Of a DNA stretch of 32,512 nt, positions 10,328 to 20,027 are shown one piece after another. Each line of letters begins with the position of its first letter. The first letter of the stretch is position 1. Below the pieces are notes generated by a model, which had not been told where the DNA came from, did not search any database, and saw only the letters and a program-made list of their open reading frames with translations. The translations under genes were made by a program, and so were the position numbers. Origin of the DNA: Gammaproteobacteria bacterium (GTDB lineage: Bacteria; Pseudomonadota; Gammaproteobacteria; Enterobacterales; Kangiellaceae); the NCBI GenBank assembly GCA_030432465.1, contig JAUIHB010000006.1, positions 1 to 32,512 on the forward strand, read 5' to 3'.

Positions 10328-11635
10328 ATGGTTAATCCACGCTTCGTAGCAACTCAATGGCTGGCTCAAGTTACCATTGACGGTTTGTCTGTAAATCAGC
10401 TGTTTAGCCAGTCAAGTGAACTGTCTCCTCAGCAAACAGCACTTGCAAAACAATTGTTGTTCGGCTGTTTACGCTATTATCATCAATTACAAACTTTACT
10501 TAATACACTACTTGATAAGCCACTTAAACCTAAAGATAGCGACATTGGTTTAATCATTTTGCTAGGTTTATATCAGTTAAAATACTTATCAACACCCGAT
10601 CATGCTGCCATTTCAGAATCCGTTGAATTGGCTAAACTCTTAAATAAGCCATGGGCCAAAGGATTGATCAATGCGGTTTTACGGGGTTATCAAAGGCAAA
10701 GCGAACAGGTTGAACTGCAATTGGCTAAATCATTACAGTTTCAATTTTCTCACTCTGGCTGGATGATAAAACGTTGGCGTCAGGACTGGTCTCACGCGGC
10801 GGAAGATATACTGCATAACAACAACCTCCAAGCCCCGATGGTAATTCGAGTAAATACTCAACAATATACACGTAGTAATTATTTAAAGGTGTTAGAAAAA
10901 AATAGTATTGTGGCTTTTGAGCATCCAGTTGCTCCTGATGCTCTAGTATTAGACAAAGCAGTTGACGTCTATCAGTTACCCGGATTTGAGGAAGGTGGTG
11001 TAACCATACAAGATGCAGCAGCGCAATTAGCGGTGGAAATGCTGGATTTAAAAGCTGGACAAACAGTACTTGATGGCTGTGCTGCACCTGGAGGTAAAAC
11101 AACCCATATTTTGCAGCGAGAATCTGATGTTAAATTAACCGCGGTCGAGTTGTCTGCCTCACGAGCAGAAAAAATTAAAACAACATTGACTAGAATGAAT
11201 ATGTCTTGTGAAGTTATTCAAAGTAATATTTTGGACGGCGAGCGCTGGTGGAATGGTGAACTATTTGATCGCATTCTGTTAGATGTTCCTTGTACAGCGG
11301 TTGGGGTAATTCGTCGGAATCCTGATATTAAAATTCACCGTAAAACGACTGATGTTGAACCGACAAGGTTACTACAGCAAAAAATTCTTGAGTATTGCTG
11401 GCAGTTGCTAAAACCTGGAGGCAAGCTGGTTTATGCGACTTGCTCTACATTTAAAGATGAAAATCAACATCAAATAGAAGCATTTAAGCAAAAACATAAT
11501 TGCGAACTTTTAACGATGCCGGAAAACATCCACCAACAATTGTCCCATCGGGCTTCGGTGGGTTATCAAATATTTCCCGGTGAATTGTATATGGATGGCT
11601 TTTATTTATGTGGGTTACAAAAAGCCACTAACTAA
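10328..11635 (+). CDS. rsmB: 16S rRNA m5C967 methyltransferase
   Basis: 435 aa; NusB-like N-terminus, DGCAAPGGKTTH, LDVPCTAVGVIRRNPDIK, YATCSTFKDEN motifs. Confidence 0.97.
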   Translation: MVNPRFVATQWLAQVTIDGLSVNQLFSQSSELSPQQTALAKQLLFGCLRYYHQLQTLLNTLLDKPLKPKDSDIGLIILLGLYQLKYLSTPDHAAISESVELAKLLNKPWAKGLINAVLRGYQRQSEQVELQLAKSLQFQFSHSGWMIKRWRQDWSHAAEDILHNNNLQAPMVIRVNTQQYTRSNYLKVLEKNSIVAFEHPVAPDALVLDKAVDVYQLPGFEEGGVTIQDAAAQLAVEMLDLKAGQTVLDGCAAPGGKTTHILQRESDVKLTAVELSASRAEKIKTTLTRMNMSCEVIQSNILDGERWWNGELFDRILLDVPCTAVGVIRRNPDIKIHRKTTDVEPTRLLQQKILEYCWQLLKPGGKLVYATCSTFKDENQHQIEAFKQKHNCELLTMPENIHQQLSHRASVGYQIFPGELYMDGFYLCGLQKATN

Positions 11636-11705
11636 CGCTTTAAATTGTGCATTTTTACTGATTTCAGTGTATGGTGAGTGCAACAAAAAAAGGCCGTAAT
11701 AACGA

Positions 11706-13079
11706 ATGAAAATAATTATTTTAGGTGCGGGTCAAGTCGGTGGAACACTGGCGATTAGTCTTGCTGGTGAAGATAATGATATTACTCTGGTCGACACTAA
11801 CCCCAAAAAACTTCGTGCGCTGCAAGATCATCTTGATTTAAGAACTATTGTTGGTTATGGGTCGCATCCACATATTTTACGCCAGGCAGGAGCCGAAGAC
11901 GCTGATATGGTGATCGCAGTAACTAATAGCGATGAGACCAATATGATTGCTTGTCAGGTTGCCTACTCTATCTTCAACACACCGACCAAAATTGCACGTG
12001 TCCGCAGTGCTGAATATCTTAAAGAAAAGAAGCTTTTTGACTCAAAAAATTTACCTGTTGATGTGGTTATTAGTCCAGAGCAATTAGTCGTAAAGTATAT
12101 TTGCCGTTTGGTTGAAAATCCTGGGGCATTACAAGTCGTTGATTTTGCTGAAGGTTTGGTGCGTTTGGTGGCGGTAAAAGCTTATTACGGTGGTTTGCTG
12201 GTTGGTAACGCATTATCTGCCTTGAAAGATCACATGCCTAATATTGAGACTCGTGTAGCAGCCATTTTCAGACGCGGAAAAGCCATCGTTCCAACGGGCG
12301 ATACTGTTATTGAAGCAGATGATGAAGTCTTTTTTATTGCTGCCAGTCACCATATACGCCGTGTTATGGGTGAGCTGCAAAAATTAGAAAACCCCTACAA
12401 AAGGATTATGATTGCTGGTGGCGGGAATATTGGTAAAGGTTTGGCTAAGGCTTTAGAAAACAAATATCACGTTAAATTGATCGAAGCAAACCCGCGTATT
12501 GCTTTATCTATTAGCGATGAACTGGAAAATACCATTGTACTCAGTGGTGATGCGAGTAATCAGGATTTATTGATCGATGAAAATATTGATCACATGGATG
12601 TTTTTATTGCCGTAACTAATAAAGATGAAGCTAATATTATGTCAGCTATGCTGGCTAAACGTTTAGGTGTTCGCAAAACCATGGTACTAATCAACCGCGT
12701 TGCTTATACCGATTTATTGCAGGGTAATGAAATAGATATTGCGTTATCTCCTCAGCACACCACGACTAGTAGCTTATTACGTCATATTCGGCGCGGCGAC
12801 GTGGCTAATGTATATTCATTAAGGCGTGGTGCAGCAGAAGCAATGGAAGCTATTGCTCATGGAACAGAAGATACATCAAAGGTGGTAGGTAAAGCTATTG
12901 GCGAAATTGATTTACCACGGGGTACGACAATTGCAGCAATTGTGAGAGACAACAAAGTAATTATAGCGCATCACAATATCGTGATCCAAACCAATGATCA
13001 TGTCATTCTATTTTTGGTAGATAAAAAATATGTACCAGATGTTGAGCAATTATTCCAAGTTGATCTCACTTTTTTCTAA
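11706..13079 (+). CDS. trkA: Trk system potassium transporter, NAD-binding subunit TrkA
   Basis: 457 aa; two RCK/TrkA-N repeats ([27 protein letters not shown]). Confidence 0.97.
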   Translation: MKIIILGAGQVGGTLAISLAGEDNDITLVDTNPKKLRALQDHLDLRTIVGYGSHPHILRQAGAEDADMVIAVTNSDETNMIACQVAYSIFNTPTKIARVRSAEYLKEKKLFDSKNLPVDVVISPEQLVVKYICRLVENPGALQVVDFAEGLVRLVAVKAYYGGLLVGNALSALKDHMPNIETRVAAIFRRGKAIVPTGDTVIEADDEVFFIAASHHIRRVMGELQKLENPYKRIMIAGGGNIGKGLAKALENKYHVKLIEANPRIALSISDELENTIVLSGDASNQDLLIDENIDHMDVFIAVTNKDEANIMSAMLAKRLGVRKTMVLINRVAYTDLLQGNEIDIALSPQHTTTSSLLRHIRRGDVANVYSLRRGAAEAMEAIAHGTEDTSKVVGKAIGEIDLPRGTTIAAIVRDNKVIIAHHNIVIQTNDHVILFLVDKKYVPDVEQLFQVDLTFF

Positions 13080-13138
13080 AAGTTACCAATGTATAAAAAT
13101 GATAAACCGCTTAAAAACAACAAACGACTGAAATAGGC

Positions 13139-14587
13139 ATGCAAAGTAAATTAGTTATCCGCATATTGGGTATTTTACTGATGATCTTCAGTACCACTAT
13201 GATCCCGCCGATTATTGTTTCTATACTTTACGGCGATGGTGGTGGTGCGGCTTTTTTCACTGGCTTCTTTATTAGTATGTTTACCGGATTACTTCTCTTT
13301 TTGTTTAACAAGGAACAACAGGGAGAATTGAGAAATCGTGATGGTTTTTTAGTTGTCGTGTTATTTTGGGCGGTATTGAGTTTGTTTGGTGCGATTCCGC
13401 TTTATTTTAGTGAAATCGAAAATTTTGGTGTTGCTGATGCTGTATTTGAGTCATTTTCTGGATTAACAACTACCGGGGCAACAGCCATTGTTGGTTTAGA
13501 TGGCTTACCGCACTCAGTATTATTTTACCGTCAACAGTTGCAATGGTTAGGCGGTATGGGAATTATTGTTTTAGCGGTGGCTATTTTACCAATGTTAGGT
13601 ATCGGAGGAATGCAGTTATATCGAGCTGAAACCCCTGGACCTGTTAAAGACTCAAAACTCACACCACGAATAGCTGGAACTGCGAAAGCACTTTGGTACA
13701 TTTATTTAGGCTTAACCGTCGCGTGTGCTCTAGCCTATTGGGGAGCTGGCATGAGTTTGTTTGATGCCATCAGTCATAGTTTTTCAACGGTGGCAATAGG
13801 TGGTTTTTCAACACATGACGATAGTATTGGCTGGTTTAGTAGTACTCGAATTGAAATGATTTGTACGTTGTTTATGATTATCAGTGGCGTTAATTTCTCA
13901 TTACACTTTGCAGCCGTTCGACGTTTAAGTATTCAACCTTATGGTAATGATCCAGAATTTAAAGTTTATTTATCAATTATCGCGATAGTAACTTTATTAG
14001 CCGCTGTTGTTTTAGTGGTACAGGCTGGGAACTCGTTCTCAGAAGCATTTACTGATGGATTGTTTCATGCCGTATCAATGGCAACTACCACTGGGTTTGC
14101 AACCGAAAAGTTTTATACTTGGCCAGTATTTTTGCCCGTTTTGTTAATCTTTGCTAGTTTTATTGGCGGTTGTGCAGGTTCAACTGGAGGGGGAATTAAA
14201 GTCGTACGGTTTTTACTGCTATTCAAGCAAGGTTCACGAGAAATACGTAAACTTATTCACCCTAATGCGATATTTAAAATACGCATTGGAGCCAATGTTT
14301 TGCCAGAAAATATTATTGAAGCCGTTTGGGGTTTTTTTGCTGCTTATGTGGCTTTATTTTTTCTATTCATGTTAGTTTTGATGGCTGATGGTTTAGATCA
14401 AATTACAGCTTTTTCGGCTGTCGCTGCTTGTATGAATAACTTAGGGCCAGGTTTAGGAGGTGTCGCAGCCAACTATTCAGAGATAAGTGCCCTATCTAAA
14501 TGGACACTTTGTTTGGCCATGTTATTTGGTCGTCTTGAAATTTTTACTTTATTGGTTTTATTTAGCCCTGACTTTTGGCGTAGTTAA
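13139..14587 (+). CDS. trkH: Trk system potassium transporter membrane subunit TrkH
   Basis: 482 aa; LTTTGAT, STVAIGGFSTHDDS, ATTTGFAT, GGCAGSTGGGIKV filter/pore loops. Confidence 0.96.
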   Translation: MQSKLVIRILGILLMIFSTTMIPPIIVSILYGDGGGAAFFTGFFISMFTGLLLFLFNKEQQGELRNRDGFLVVVLFWAVLSLFGAIPLYFSEIENFGVADAVFESFSGLTTTGATAIVGLDGLPHSVLFYRQQLQWLGGMGIIVLAVAILPMLGIGGMQLYRAETPGPVKDSKLTPRIAGTAKALWYIYLGLTVACALAYWGAGMSLFDAISHSFSTVAIGGFSTHDDSIGWFSSTRIEMICTLFMIISGVNFSLHFAAVRRLSIQPYGNDPEFKVYLSIIAIVTLLAAVVLVVQAGNSFSEAFTDGLFHAVSMATTTGFATEKFYTWPVFLPVLLIFASFIGGCAGSTGGGIKVVRFLLLFKQGSREIRKLIHPNAIFKIRIGANVLPENIIEAVWGFFAAYVALFFLFMLVLMADGLDQITAFSAVAACMNNLGPGLGGVAANYSEISALSKWTLCLAMLFGRLEIFTLLVLFSPDFWRS

Positions 14588-14635
14588 ACAATGATAAAGT
14601 TGTTACTTCACGATTAGGTGATAAGAGAGATTATT

Positions 14636-15949
14636 ATGAATAATATTGTGATCAAAAAAATAACCTTACTCTGTTTTATAGTGTTATTCATTATGCTGAA
14701 TAGTGGATTAAAAGCGAACACTATTGTTAATGAAGCTGCTTTGCAATATGTGAGGTTAGTTTTAGCGTTAGGTGAGCATGATGAGGGCTATGTCGATGCT
14801 TATTACGGACCACAAGACTTAGCTGAAAAAGCTAAAAGTAGTAAAATGTCATTAAAGAATATTGTTATTGCTTCCAAGATGATTCAAGACGTTATTGCGG
14901 AGCAGACTTCAAATCCTGAGAATGACTGGAATGAGTTAGAAGAGTTACGTTTAAGTTATTTGAAAACTCAATTGAGTGCCGTATCTTCAAGAGCTTTGAT
15001 GTTAATAGGTAATGTGAAGTATGATTTTGATCAGCAAAGCAAAGCATTATATGACACCTTGCCACCGAGTAAAAAATTAGCTGATTTTCAACCAACCCTA
15101 GATAAATTGAATCAGTTATTACCTGGCGATAAACCGTTGATTGAAAAAGTCACTGCATTTCGTCAGCAATTTATTATTCCGAAAGAAAAATTATCAGTCG
15201 TATTTGATGCTGCTATTAAAGAATGTCGCGAGCGGACTAAAAAATATATCGACTTACCTGAAAACGAAGATTTTACTTTAGAGTATGTGACTGATAAACC
15301 ATGGAGTGGATACAATTGGTATAAAGGAAAAAGCTTTTCATTAATACAGGTAAATACAGAACTTCCTATTGAAATTTCGCGTGCAATTGATTTGGGATGT
15401 CATGAAGGTTACCCAGGACATCATACTTACAACGGATTGTTAGAGAAAAATCTGTATCGAGCATTAGGTTGGATTGAATATTCTGTTTATCCCCTATTTA
15501 GTCCACAGTCACTGATTGCCGAAGGTAGTGCGAACTATGGTATTGAAATGGCGTTTCCCGGAAACGAAAAACTTCAATTCGAAAAAAAGGTACTTTACCC
15601 TTTAGCTGGAATTTCTCCTAAAATTGCAAATTTGTATATTCAAGTAAATGAGTTAACTCAGCAGTTAACTTATGCTGGCAATGAAGTGGCACGACAATAT
15701 TTAAACCAAAAAATTGATGCCGAAAAAGCACAAGCCTTATTGCAAAAGTATGCGTTAATGAATCCAGAAAAAGCAAAACAGAGAGTTAGATTTATCGATA
15801 CCTATGGTGCTTATGTAATTAATTATAACTGGGGAAAAGATTTGGTTAAACAGTGGGTTGAATCTGGATCAGGTAAAACGCAAGCCGAACGCTGGAAACG
15901 ATTTTCTCAACTGTTATCTTCACCTCGTTTGCCATCAACGCTAAACTGA
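14636..15949 (+). CDS. DUF885 family protein (putative secreted metallopeptidase-like)
   Basis: ORF opens at 14618 (GTG), signal peptide starts at ATG 14636; HEGYPGHHTYN motif and VYPLFSPQSLIAEGSANYG typical of DUF885. Confidence 0.85.
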   Translation: MNNIVIKKITLLCFIVLFIMLNSGLKANTIVNEAALQYVRLVLALGEHDEGYVDAYYGPQDLAEKAKSSKMSLKNIVIASKMIQDVIAEQTSNPENDWNELEELRLSYLKTQLSAVSSRALMLIGNVKYDFDQQSKALYDTLPPSKKLADFQPTLDKLNQLLPGDKPLIEKVTAFRQQFIIPKEKLSVVFDAAIKECRERTKKYIDLPENEDFTLEYVTDKPWSGYNWYKGKSFSLIQVNTELPIEISRAIDLGCHEGYPGHHTYNGLLEKNLYRALGWIEYSVYPLFSPQSLIAEGSANYGIEMAFPGNEKLQFEKKVLYPLAGISPKIANLYIQVNELTQQLTYAGNEVARQYLNQKIDAEKAQALLQKYALMNPEKAKQRVRFIDTYGAYVINYNWGKDLVKQWVESGSGKTQAERWKRFSQLLSSPRLPSTLN

Positions 15950-16015
15950 TATTGTTTTAAGTAATATAGAGTGAAGCTTCAGCTGCTTTCCATTTAATAT
16001 AAAAGAGTCGTGATT

Positions 16016-16213
16016 ATGTCTGATGACAAGCAACCAACAATCAAATCACCCTGCGTAAGCCAATGTTGTTTAGATGAGCAAGATGTTTGCGTAGGGTGCT
16101 TTAGACATATTGACGAAATTACCGGTTGGCATGGTGCAAATGATAGTCGGCGACAACAAATTTTAAATAATTGTGCAAAAAGGAAAATAGAAAAACATAC
16201 AAAGCATTTTTAG
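16016..16213 (+). CDS. DUF1289 family small Cys-rich protein
   Basis: KSPCVSQCCLDEQDVCVGCFRHIDEITGW matches the C-x3-C-x6-C-x2-C...EI..W pattern of DUF1289. Confidence 0.9.
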   Translation: MSDDKQPTIKSPCVSQCCLDEQDVCVGCFRHIDEITGWHGANDSRRQQILNNCAKRKIEKHTKHF

Positions 16214-16266
16214 CTATATTTTTATTATTTGTTCTTCATTGTTATTACAAAAATACAAACCCAAAT

Positions 16267-16290
16267 AAAATCTCATCAAGAGATTTTTTC
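16267..16290 (+). terminator. Terminator-like hairpin
   Basis: AAAATCTC-ATCAA-GAGATTTT perfect 8-bp stem followed by TTC; downstream of the DUF1289 gene. Confidence 0.5.
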
Positions 16291-16343
16291 TCAATATTTT
16301 TCATTAATCAATTCCGCTGAATAAAAATTTACTGAGTAACGGT

Positions 16344-16370
16344 AAAAATCTCTGCTTGAGTTTTTTTGTT
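16344..16370 (+). terminator. Second terminator-like hairpin
   Basis: AAAAATCTC-TGCTT-GAGTTTTTT stem with one T-T mismatch, then T-rich tract. Confidence 0.35.
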
Positions 16371-16382
16371 TTCTTTAAATTT

Positions 16383-16404
16383 ATTCACACTTTTTAATGT
16401 GAAT
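16383..16404. repeat. Short inverted repeat
   Basis: ATTCACA-CTTTTTAA-TGTGAAT, 7-bp perfect arms. Confidence 0.5.
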
Positions 16405-16409
16405 TTACT

Positions 16410-16449
16410 ATGAAATCAAACAATACAGTATTGTATTGTTTGATTTCAT
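16410..16449. repeat. Perfect 17-bp inverted repeat with 6-nt loop
   Basis: ATGAAATCAAACAATAC-AGTATT-GTATTGTTTGATTTCAT; arms exactly complementary. Confidence 0.95.
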
Positions 16450-16736
16450 CAGTTATAGTCAGCCTCGTTTTTCGGTAGCTGAATTCTATGATAAGTCAAG
16501 TTGTTATAATTATTTTGTGCTAGAGTTTTGAGATTTTTTAATGATTTAACAACATAAATAATTAAGCTTTCAATAAAAAATTCAATACCTGAAATAATTA
16601 AATAAAAAAAGTGAGCATTATATTTCCGTCTGAGATTTAGAGATATAAGTTCAAATGATAAATTGCACCGTCTTTAATTGTGTTAGTTAAAGTTACGCTT
16701 TGTTGAAGTGTAAGGGAAACGTGGGTGAGAGAAAAT

Positions 16737-17993
16737 ATGAGTAAGCAGGAAAAGGAAAGAAGAGTTGTTGTAACTGGAGTTGGTGCGTTTACTTCCATGG
16801 GAAATAATACCGCTGACATCTGGCAAAATATATTAGATTATAAAATTGGTTATAAGCGTTTTGAATTTTCAGATGAAACCTTAAATGCAAAATATTTTGG
16901 TTTTTTAGATTTTGATAAAAAACTCCTAAAAAAATTCTCTAAAAGAATTACAAAAATGTTACCTATGTATGCGAAGTACGGATTAATCGCATGCGATGAA
17001 GCTATTACTATGGCTTTTGGTGATTCTGATCTTGACTCTTTTGTCTCGCCTTTTGAGCGTGGAGTCGTCATTGGTACAGGTTGGGGAGGATTAGATTCCG
17101 CGAACGAAAATAACAATGATTATCAAAGTTCGGGAATCGCGACTTCTTTTGCAACTGTAGCTTCTATGTGCAACGTAGCGACTGCGGCCACATCAATGAA
17201 TTGGAATTTCCGAGGATATCAAAACAGTCCTATAGCTGCATGTGCGACAGGAAGTTTGGCGATTGGCGAAGCCTATGATGCAATTAAGTATGGTAAAGCC
17301 AAAGTAATGCTTGCTGGTGGTAGTGAATCTTTAAAAGATCAATTTAATGTTTGGTCAATTGATGTCATGCAGGCCTTAAGTAAAGAACAAGAAGACCCTA
17401 GGTTAGCTTGCTGTCCTTTTAGTAAGGGACGAAGTGGTTTTGTTTTATCAGAAGGTGCAGCAGTTGTTTGTTTAGAAGATTACGAATTCGCAAAGGCACG
17501 TGGTGCTAACATTTTGGCTGAAATAAAAGCTTACGCTAATTATTCCGATGCTTTTGATATGACTGCACCTGCAACTGATATGCAGGCAAGAATTAGAGTG
17601 ATTAGAGAGTTATGCAAGAACTCTGATATTTCAGAAAAAGAAATTGATTACATCAATTTACATGGCACTTCTACGCCATTAAATGATCTCAATGAAACGG
17701 TATCAGTCAAAGAAGCTTTGGGCGATTCTGCTTATAAAATTCCAATGTCGAGCACTAAGTCATACACTGGTCATTTAATTGGAGCAGCAGGTAGTCTAGA
17801 AACTATTTTTTGTATTAACGCGATGAACACAGGCGTATTGCCTGCAACTGTTCATTTAGATAACCCCGATCCTGAATGTGATTTAAATTACTTACCTAAT
17901 CAACACTTAGAAAACCAGACAATTAATAACGTTATGAATTTAAGTTTTGGTTTTGGCGGTGCTAATGCTGGCTTAATGATTAGTAAAACTTAG
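16737..17993 (+). CDS. FabF-like beta-ketoacyl-ACP synthase (KAS)
   Basis: ORF opens at GTG 16725, likely start ATG 16737; RRVVVTGVGAFTSMG, ACATGSLAIGEAYDAI (Cys), HGTSTPLND (His), KSYTGHLIGAAGS (Lys/His), NLSFGFGGANAG. Confidence 0.95.
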   Translation: MSKQEKERRVVVTGVGAFTSMGNNTADIWQNILDYKIGYKRFEFSDETLNAKYFGFLDFDKKLLKKFSKRITKMLPMYAKYGLIACDEAITMAFGDSDLDSFVSPFERGVVIGTGWGGLDSANENNNDYQSSGIATSFATVASMCNVATAATSMNWNFRGYQNSPIAACATGSLAIGEAYDAIKYGKAKVMLAGGSESLKDQFNVWSIDVMQALSKEQEDPRLACCPFSKGRSGFVLSEGAAVVCLEDYEFAKARGANILAEIKAYANYSDAFDMTAPATDMQARIRVIRELCKNSDISEKEIDYINLHGTSTPLNDLNETVSVKEALGDSAYKIPMSSTKSYTGHLIGAAGSLETIFCINAMNTGVLPATVHLDNPDPECDLNYLPNQHLENQTINNVMNLSFGFGGANAGLMISKT

Positions 17994-17996
17994 TCA

Positions 17997-18812
17997 GTGG
18001 TAAATAAGATGGAATTTACTTTTACGGCAAATGATATTGAAAACTGGGCCGAGTTTTCAAGCGACAGAAATCCAATTCATTTTGATAAAGATAAAGCTAG
18101 TTTACTGGGTGTGAACGATGTAGTAGCGCATGGAATGCTTGCGCTACTACCAGTTAAGCACCAGATAAGCTTGCATGTTGAAAAACAAAACTTAGATAGT
18201 TGGACTCAATTTAAAGCTACATTTAAGTCGCCTATTGTTAAGGATAGTGAAATGATCCTTAACACCAAACAAAAGCGCAAAAAATTGGGTTTTAGTTTAG
18301 ATTGCAAAAAAACGAACGTCACTACATTGATCGGTAATCTTTCATTTGTAGATAATGCTGACTGGTTGTCGAATAAAGAAAAAACAGAAATAGATCAGGA
18401 CGAAATTTCTAAACAATTTGATAATTTCCGGAAAAATTTTTGTAAAGAATATTCTTCTTGGATTTGGTTAGATGGTCTGGTTTTTAGTCACTTTATAAAA
18501 AACAAAATCGGTTATGTCATTAGCTTGGTTAGTGAACAGTATGAAGTGCCTGATGATGCATCTCGTTTAGAAGATTTGCCTGACTTTACCGTCGTCCAGA
18601 TTAGTCATCAATGTACTTACGATAAGTACCTAAGTGGCCATAATTATACATCCCAATCATTACCTGATATCGCTTATCAAATCGATAATATTTATATTAC
18701 TCAAGAAAAAGATAGTGCATTTGGTACATTAGAATTGGGTGTCATCATAAATCAACAACACCGTATGACAATTGAAATTGGTTTGCTTATTAAAGACAAC
18801 AAAAAAAATTAA
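17997..18812 (+). CDS. MaoC-like hot-dog dehydratase domain protein (probable double hot-dog, divergent C-terminal half)
   Basis: 271 aa; N-terminal FTANDIENWAEFSSDRNPIHFDKDKASLLGVNDVVAHGML (MaoC hydratase motif D-x4-H). GTG start, or ATG at 18009. Confidence 0.75.
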   Translation: MVNKMEFTFTANDIENWAEFSSDRNPIHFDKDKASLLGVNDVVAHGMLALLPVKHQISLHVEKQNLDSWTQFKATFKSPIVKDSEMILNTKQKRKKLGFSLDCKKTNVTTLIGNLSFVDNADWLSNKEKTEIDQDEISKQFDNFRKNFCKEYSSWIWLDGLVFSHFIKNKIGYVISLVSEQYEVPDDASRLEDLPDFTVVQISHQCTYDKYLSGHNYTSQSLPDIAYQIDNIYITQEKDSAFGTLELGVIINQQHRMTIEIGLLIKDNKKN

Positions 18813-18836
18813 TTATTTTTATATGAGAGGAAAATT

Positions 18837-19088
18837 ATGAATTACGAAAATATATTTGAAGCATCTGTTGAAATTATTTGTGATCTTAAAGATTTTGACG
18901 AAGATGAAGTAAAAGGAGATATGACATTTGAGCAATTAGATTTAGATAGTATGGATTTTATTGAGCTTCAAGTTGTATTTAGGAAAAAATTCGGGGTAAA
19001 CATGGAATCTGAAGTTTTTGCTGATGGCAAAGTGTCTACCATAGATGAAATGTGCCATTACGTTCTTGAATTACGCCAAGCAGCGTAA
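18837..19088 (+). CDS. Acyl carrier protein
   Basis: 83 aa acidic; LDLDSMDFIELQVVFRKKFGV with Ser for 4'-phosphopantetheine; SD-like AGAGGA upstream. Confidence 0.9.
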   Translation: MNYENIFEASVEIICDLKDFDEDEVKGDMTFEQLDLDSMDFIELQVVFRKKFGVNMESEVFADGKVSTIDEMCHYVLELRQAA

Positions 19089-19133
19089 TTTATCGCAATT
19101 TAAAAGAGATCTTCAAACCAAAGGGGTGTTTAC

Positions 19134-20027
19134 ATGTCCGCTGAACTGAATATTCTGCCTTTATCAGAAGAAAGAATTAATAAAGTAAAAAAATTGAGTA
19201 AAACCTCGCATGATAATGTGATGGATTTTAAAACGGTATTGCCATGGGATAATGGGGTCGATAAAAGTCTCTATCCTAAGCAGCCCGATCATTTGTGGAT
19301 TTATGGAACACCTTATTGTGACGCACTAACAGATGAGCAAAGATTAGAGTTGGCTTGGTTAGAAACTGCCAGAGATATTTCAATGTTTATTTGGCTAGAG
19401 CAAACCATACCGGTTCTGTATATGGGTTATATTACTCAATATGGGGATCAACTCAATAAAGAAACAACTGAATATCTAATGATATTTTCCAAAGAAGAAA
19501 TTGTGCACACTATGACATTTAAGCGATTTATGAAAATTGCAAATTTAGATATGTGGCATCCTCCTGTTGGTTTATATGATTTGTTGACAAAAACACTGCC
19601 TAAAATGTCACCGCCAGTTGGTATTTTATTTACTTTATTGATTGAGTGGGTTGCAGAGCTTGGTGCTATGCACACATCACAGAAAGATAATATTGAACCT
19701 ATGACTCGTCAATTATTCAAGGCTCATCATTTTGATGAAGCAAGACATATTGCTTTTGGTCGCTGGATATCTGAAGCATTTATAGAAAATGCGCCTGCAG
19801 AACAAGTTGCTCAAGTTAGAGCAATGTCAAAAGAAATAATTCCAAAGCTTATCAATATGTTTACTTACAATCCTGAAATTCCACGTCATACAAGTTTTGA
19901 TTTTCCTATTGCATCAGATGATCAGGAAAAAATTAATGAAATTTGGAACTCTGAAAATAATCAAAGAATCAACAGTGAACGATTTACTGAGTTTTATTCA
20001 TGGATAGACAAGCTTGGTTTGCGATGA
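19134..20027 (+). CDS. AurF-like diiron oxygenase (ferritin-like fold)
   Basis: 297 aa; LETARDISMFIWLEQ, FSKEEIVHTMTFKRF, LIEWVAELGAMH, AHHFDEARHIAFGRW give E, ExxH, E, H-x3-E-x2-H carboxylate-bridged diiron ligand spacing like AurF. Confidence 0.75.
   Translation: MSAELNILPLSEERINKVKKLSKTSHDNVMDFKTVLPWDNGVDKSLYPKQPDHLWIYGTPYCDALTDEQRLELAWLETARDISMFIWLEQTIPVLYMGYITQYGDQLNKETTEYLMIFSKEEIVHTMTFKRFMKIANLDMWHPPVGLYDLLTKTLPKMSPPVGILFTLLIEWVAELGAMHTSQKDNIEPMTRQLFKAHHFDEARHIAFGRWISEAFIENAPAEQVAQVRAMSKEIIPKLINMFTYNPEIPRHTSFDFPIASDDQEKINEIWNSENNQRINSERFTEFYSWIDKLGLR

Noticed and set aside
10725-11102. 125-aa antisense ORF within rsmB
   Set aside because: Entirely inside a conserved methyltransferase gene; composition looks like antisense noise.
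16214-16736. CRISPR array or tRNA/attachment site at the cluster boundary
   Set aside because: The repeats are inverted and different from each other; no regularly spaced direct repeats and no tRNA cloverleaf or integrase seen.
16637-16819. 60-aa minus-strand ORF across the cluster's leader and KAS start
   Set aside because: No domain, overlaps the KAS N-terminus; not supported as a divergent regulator.
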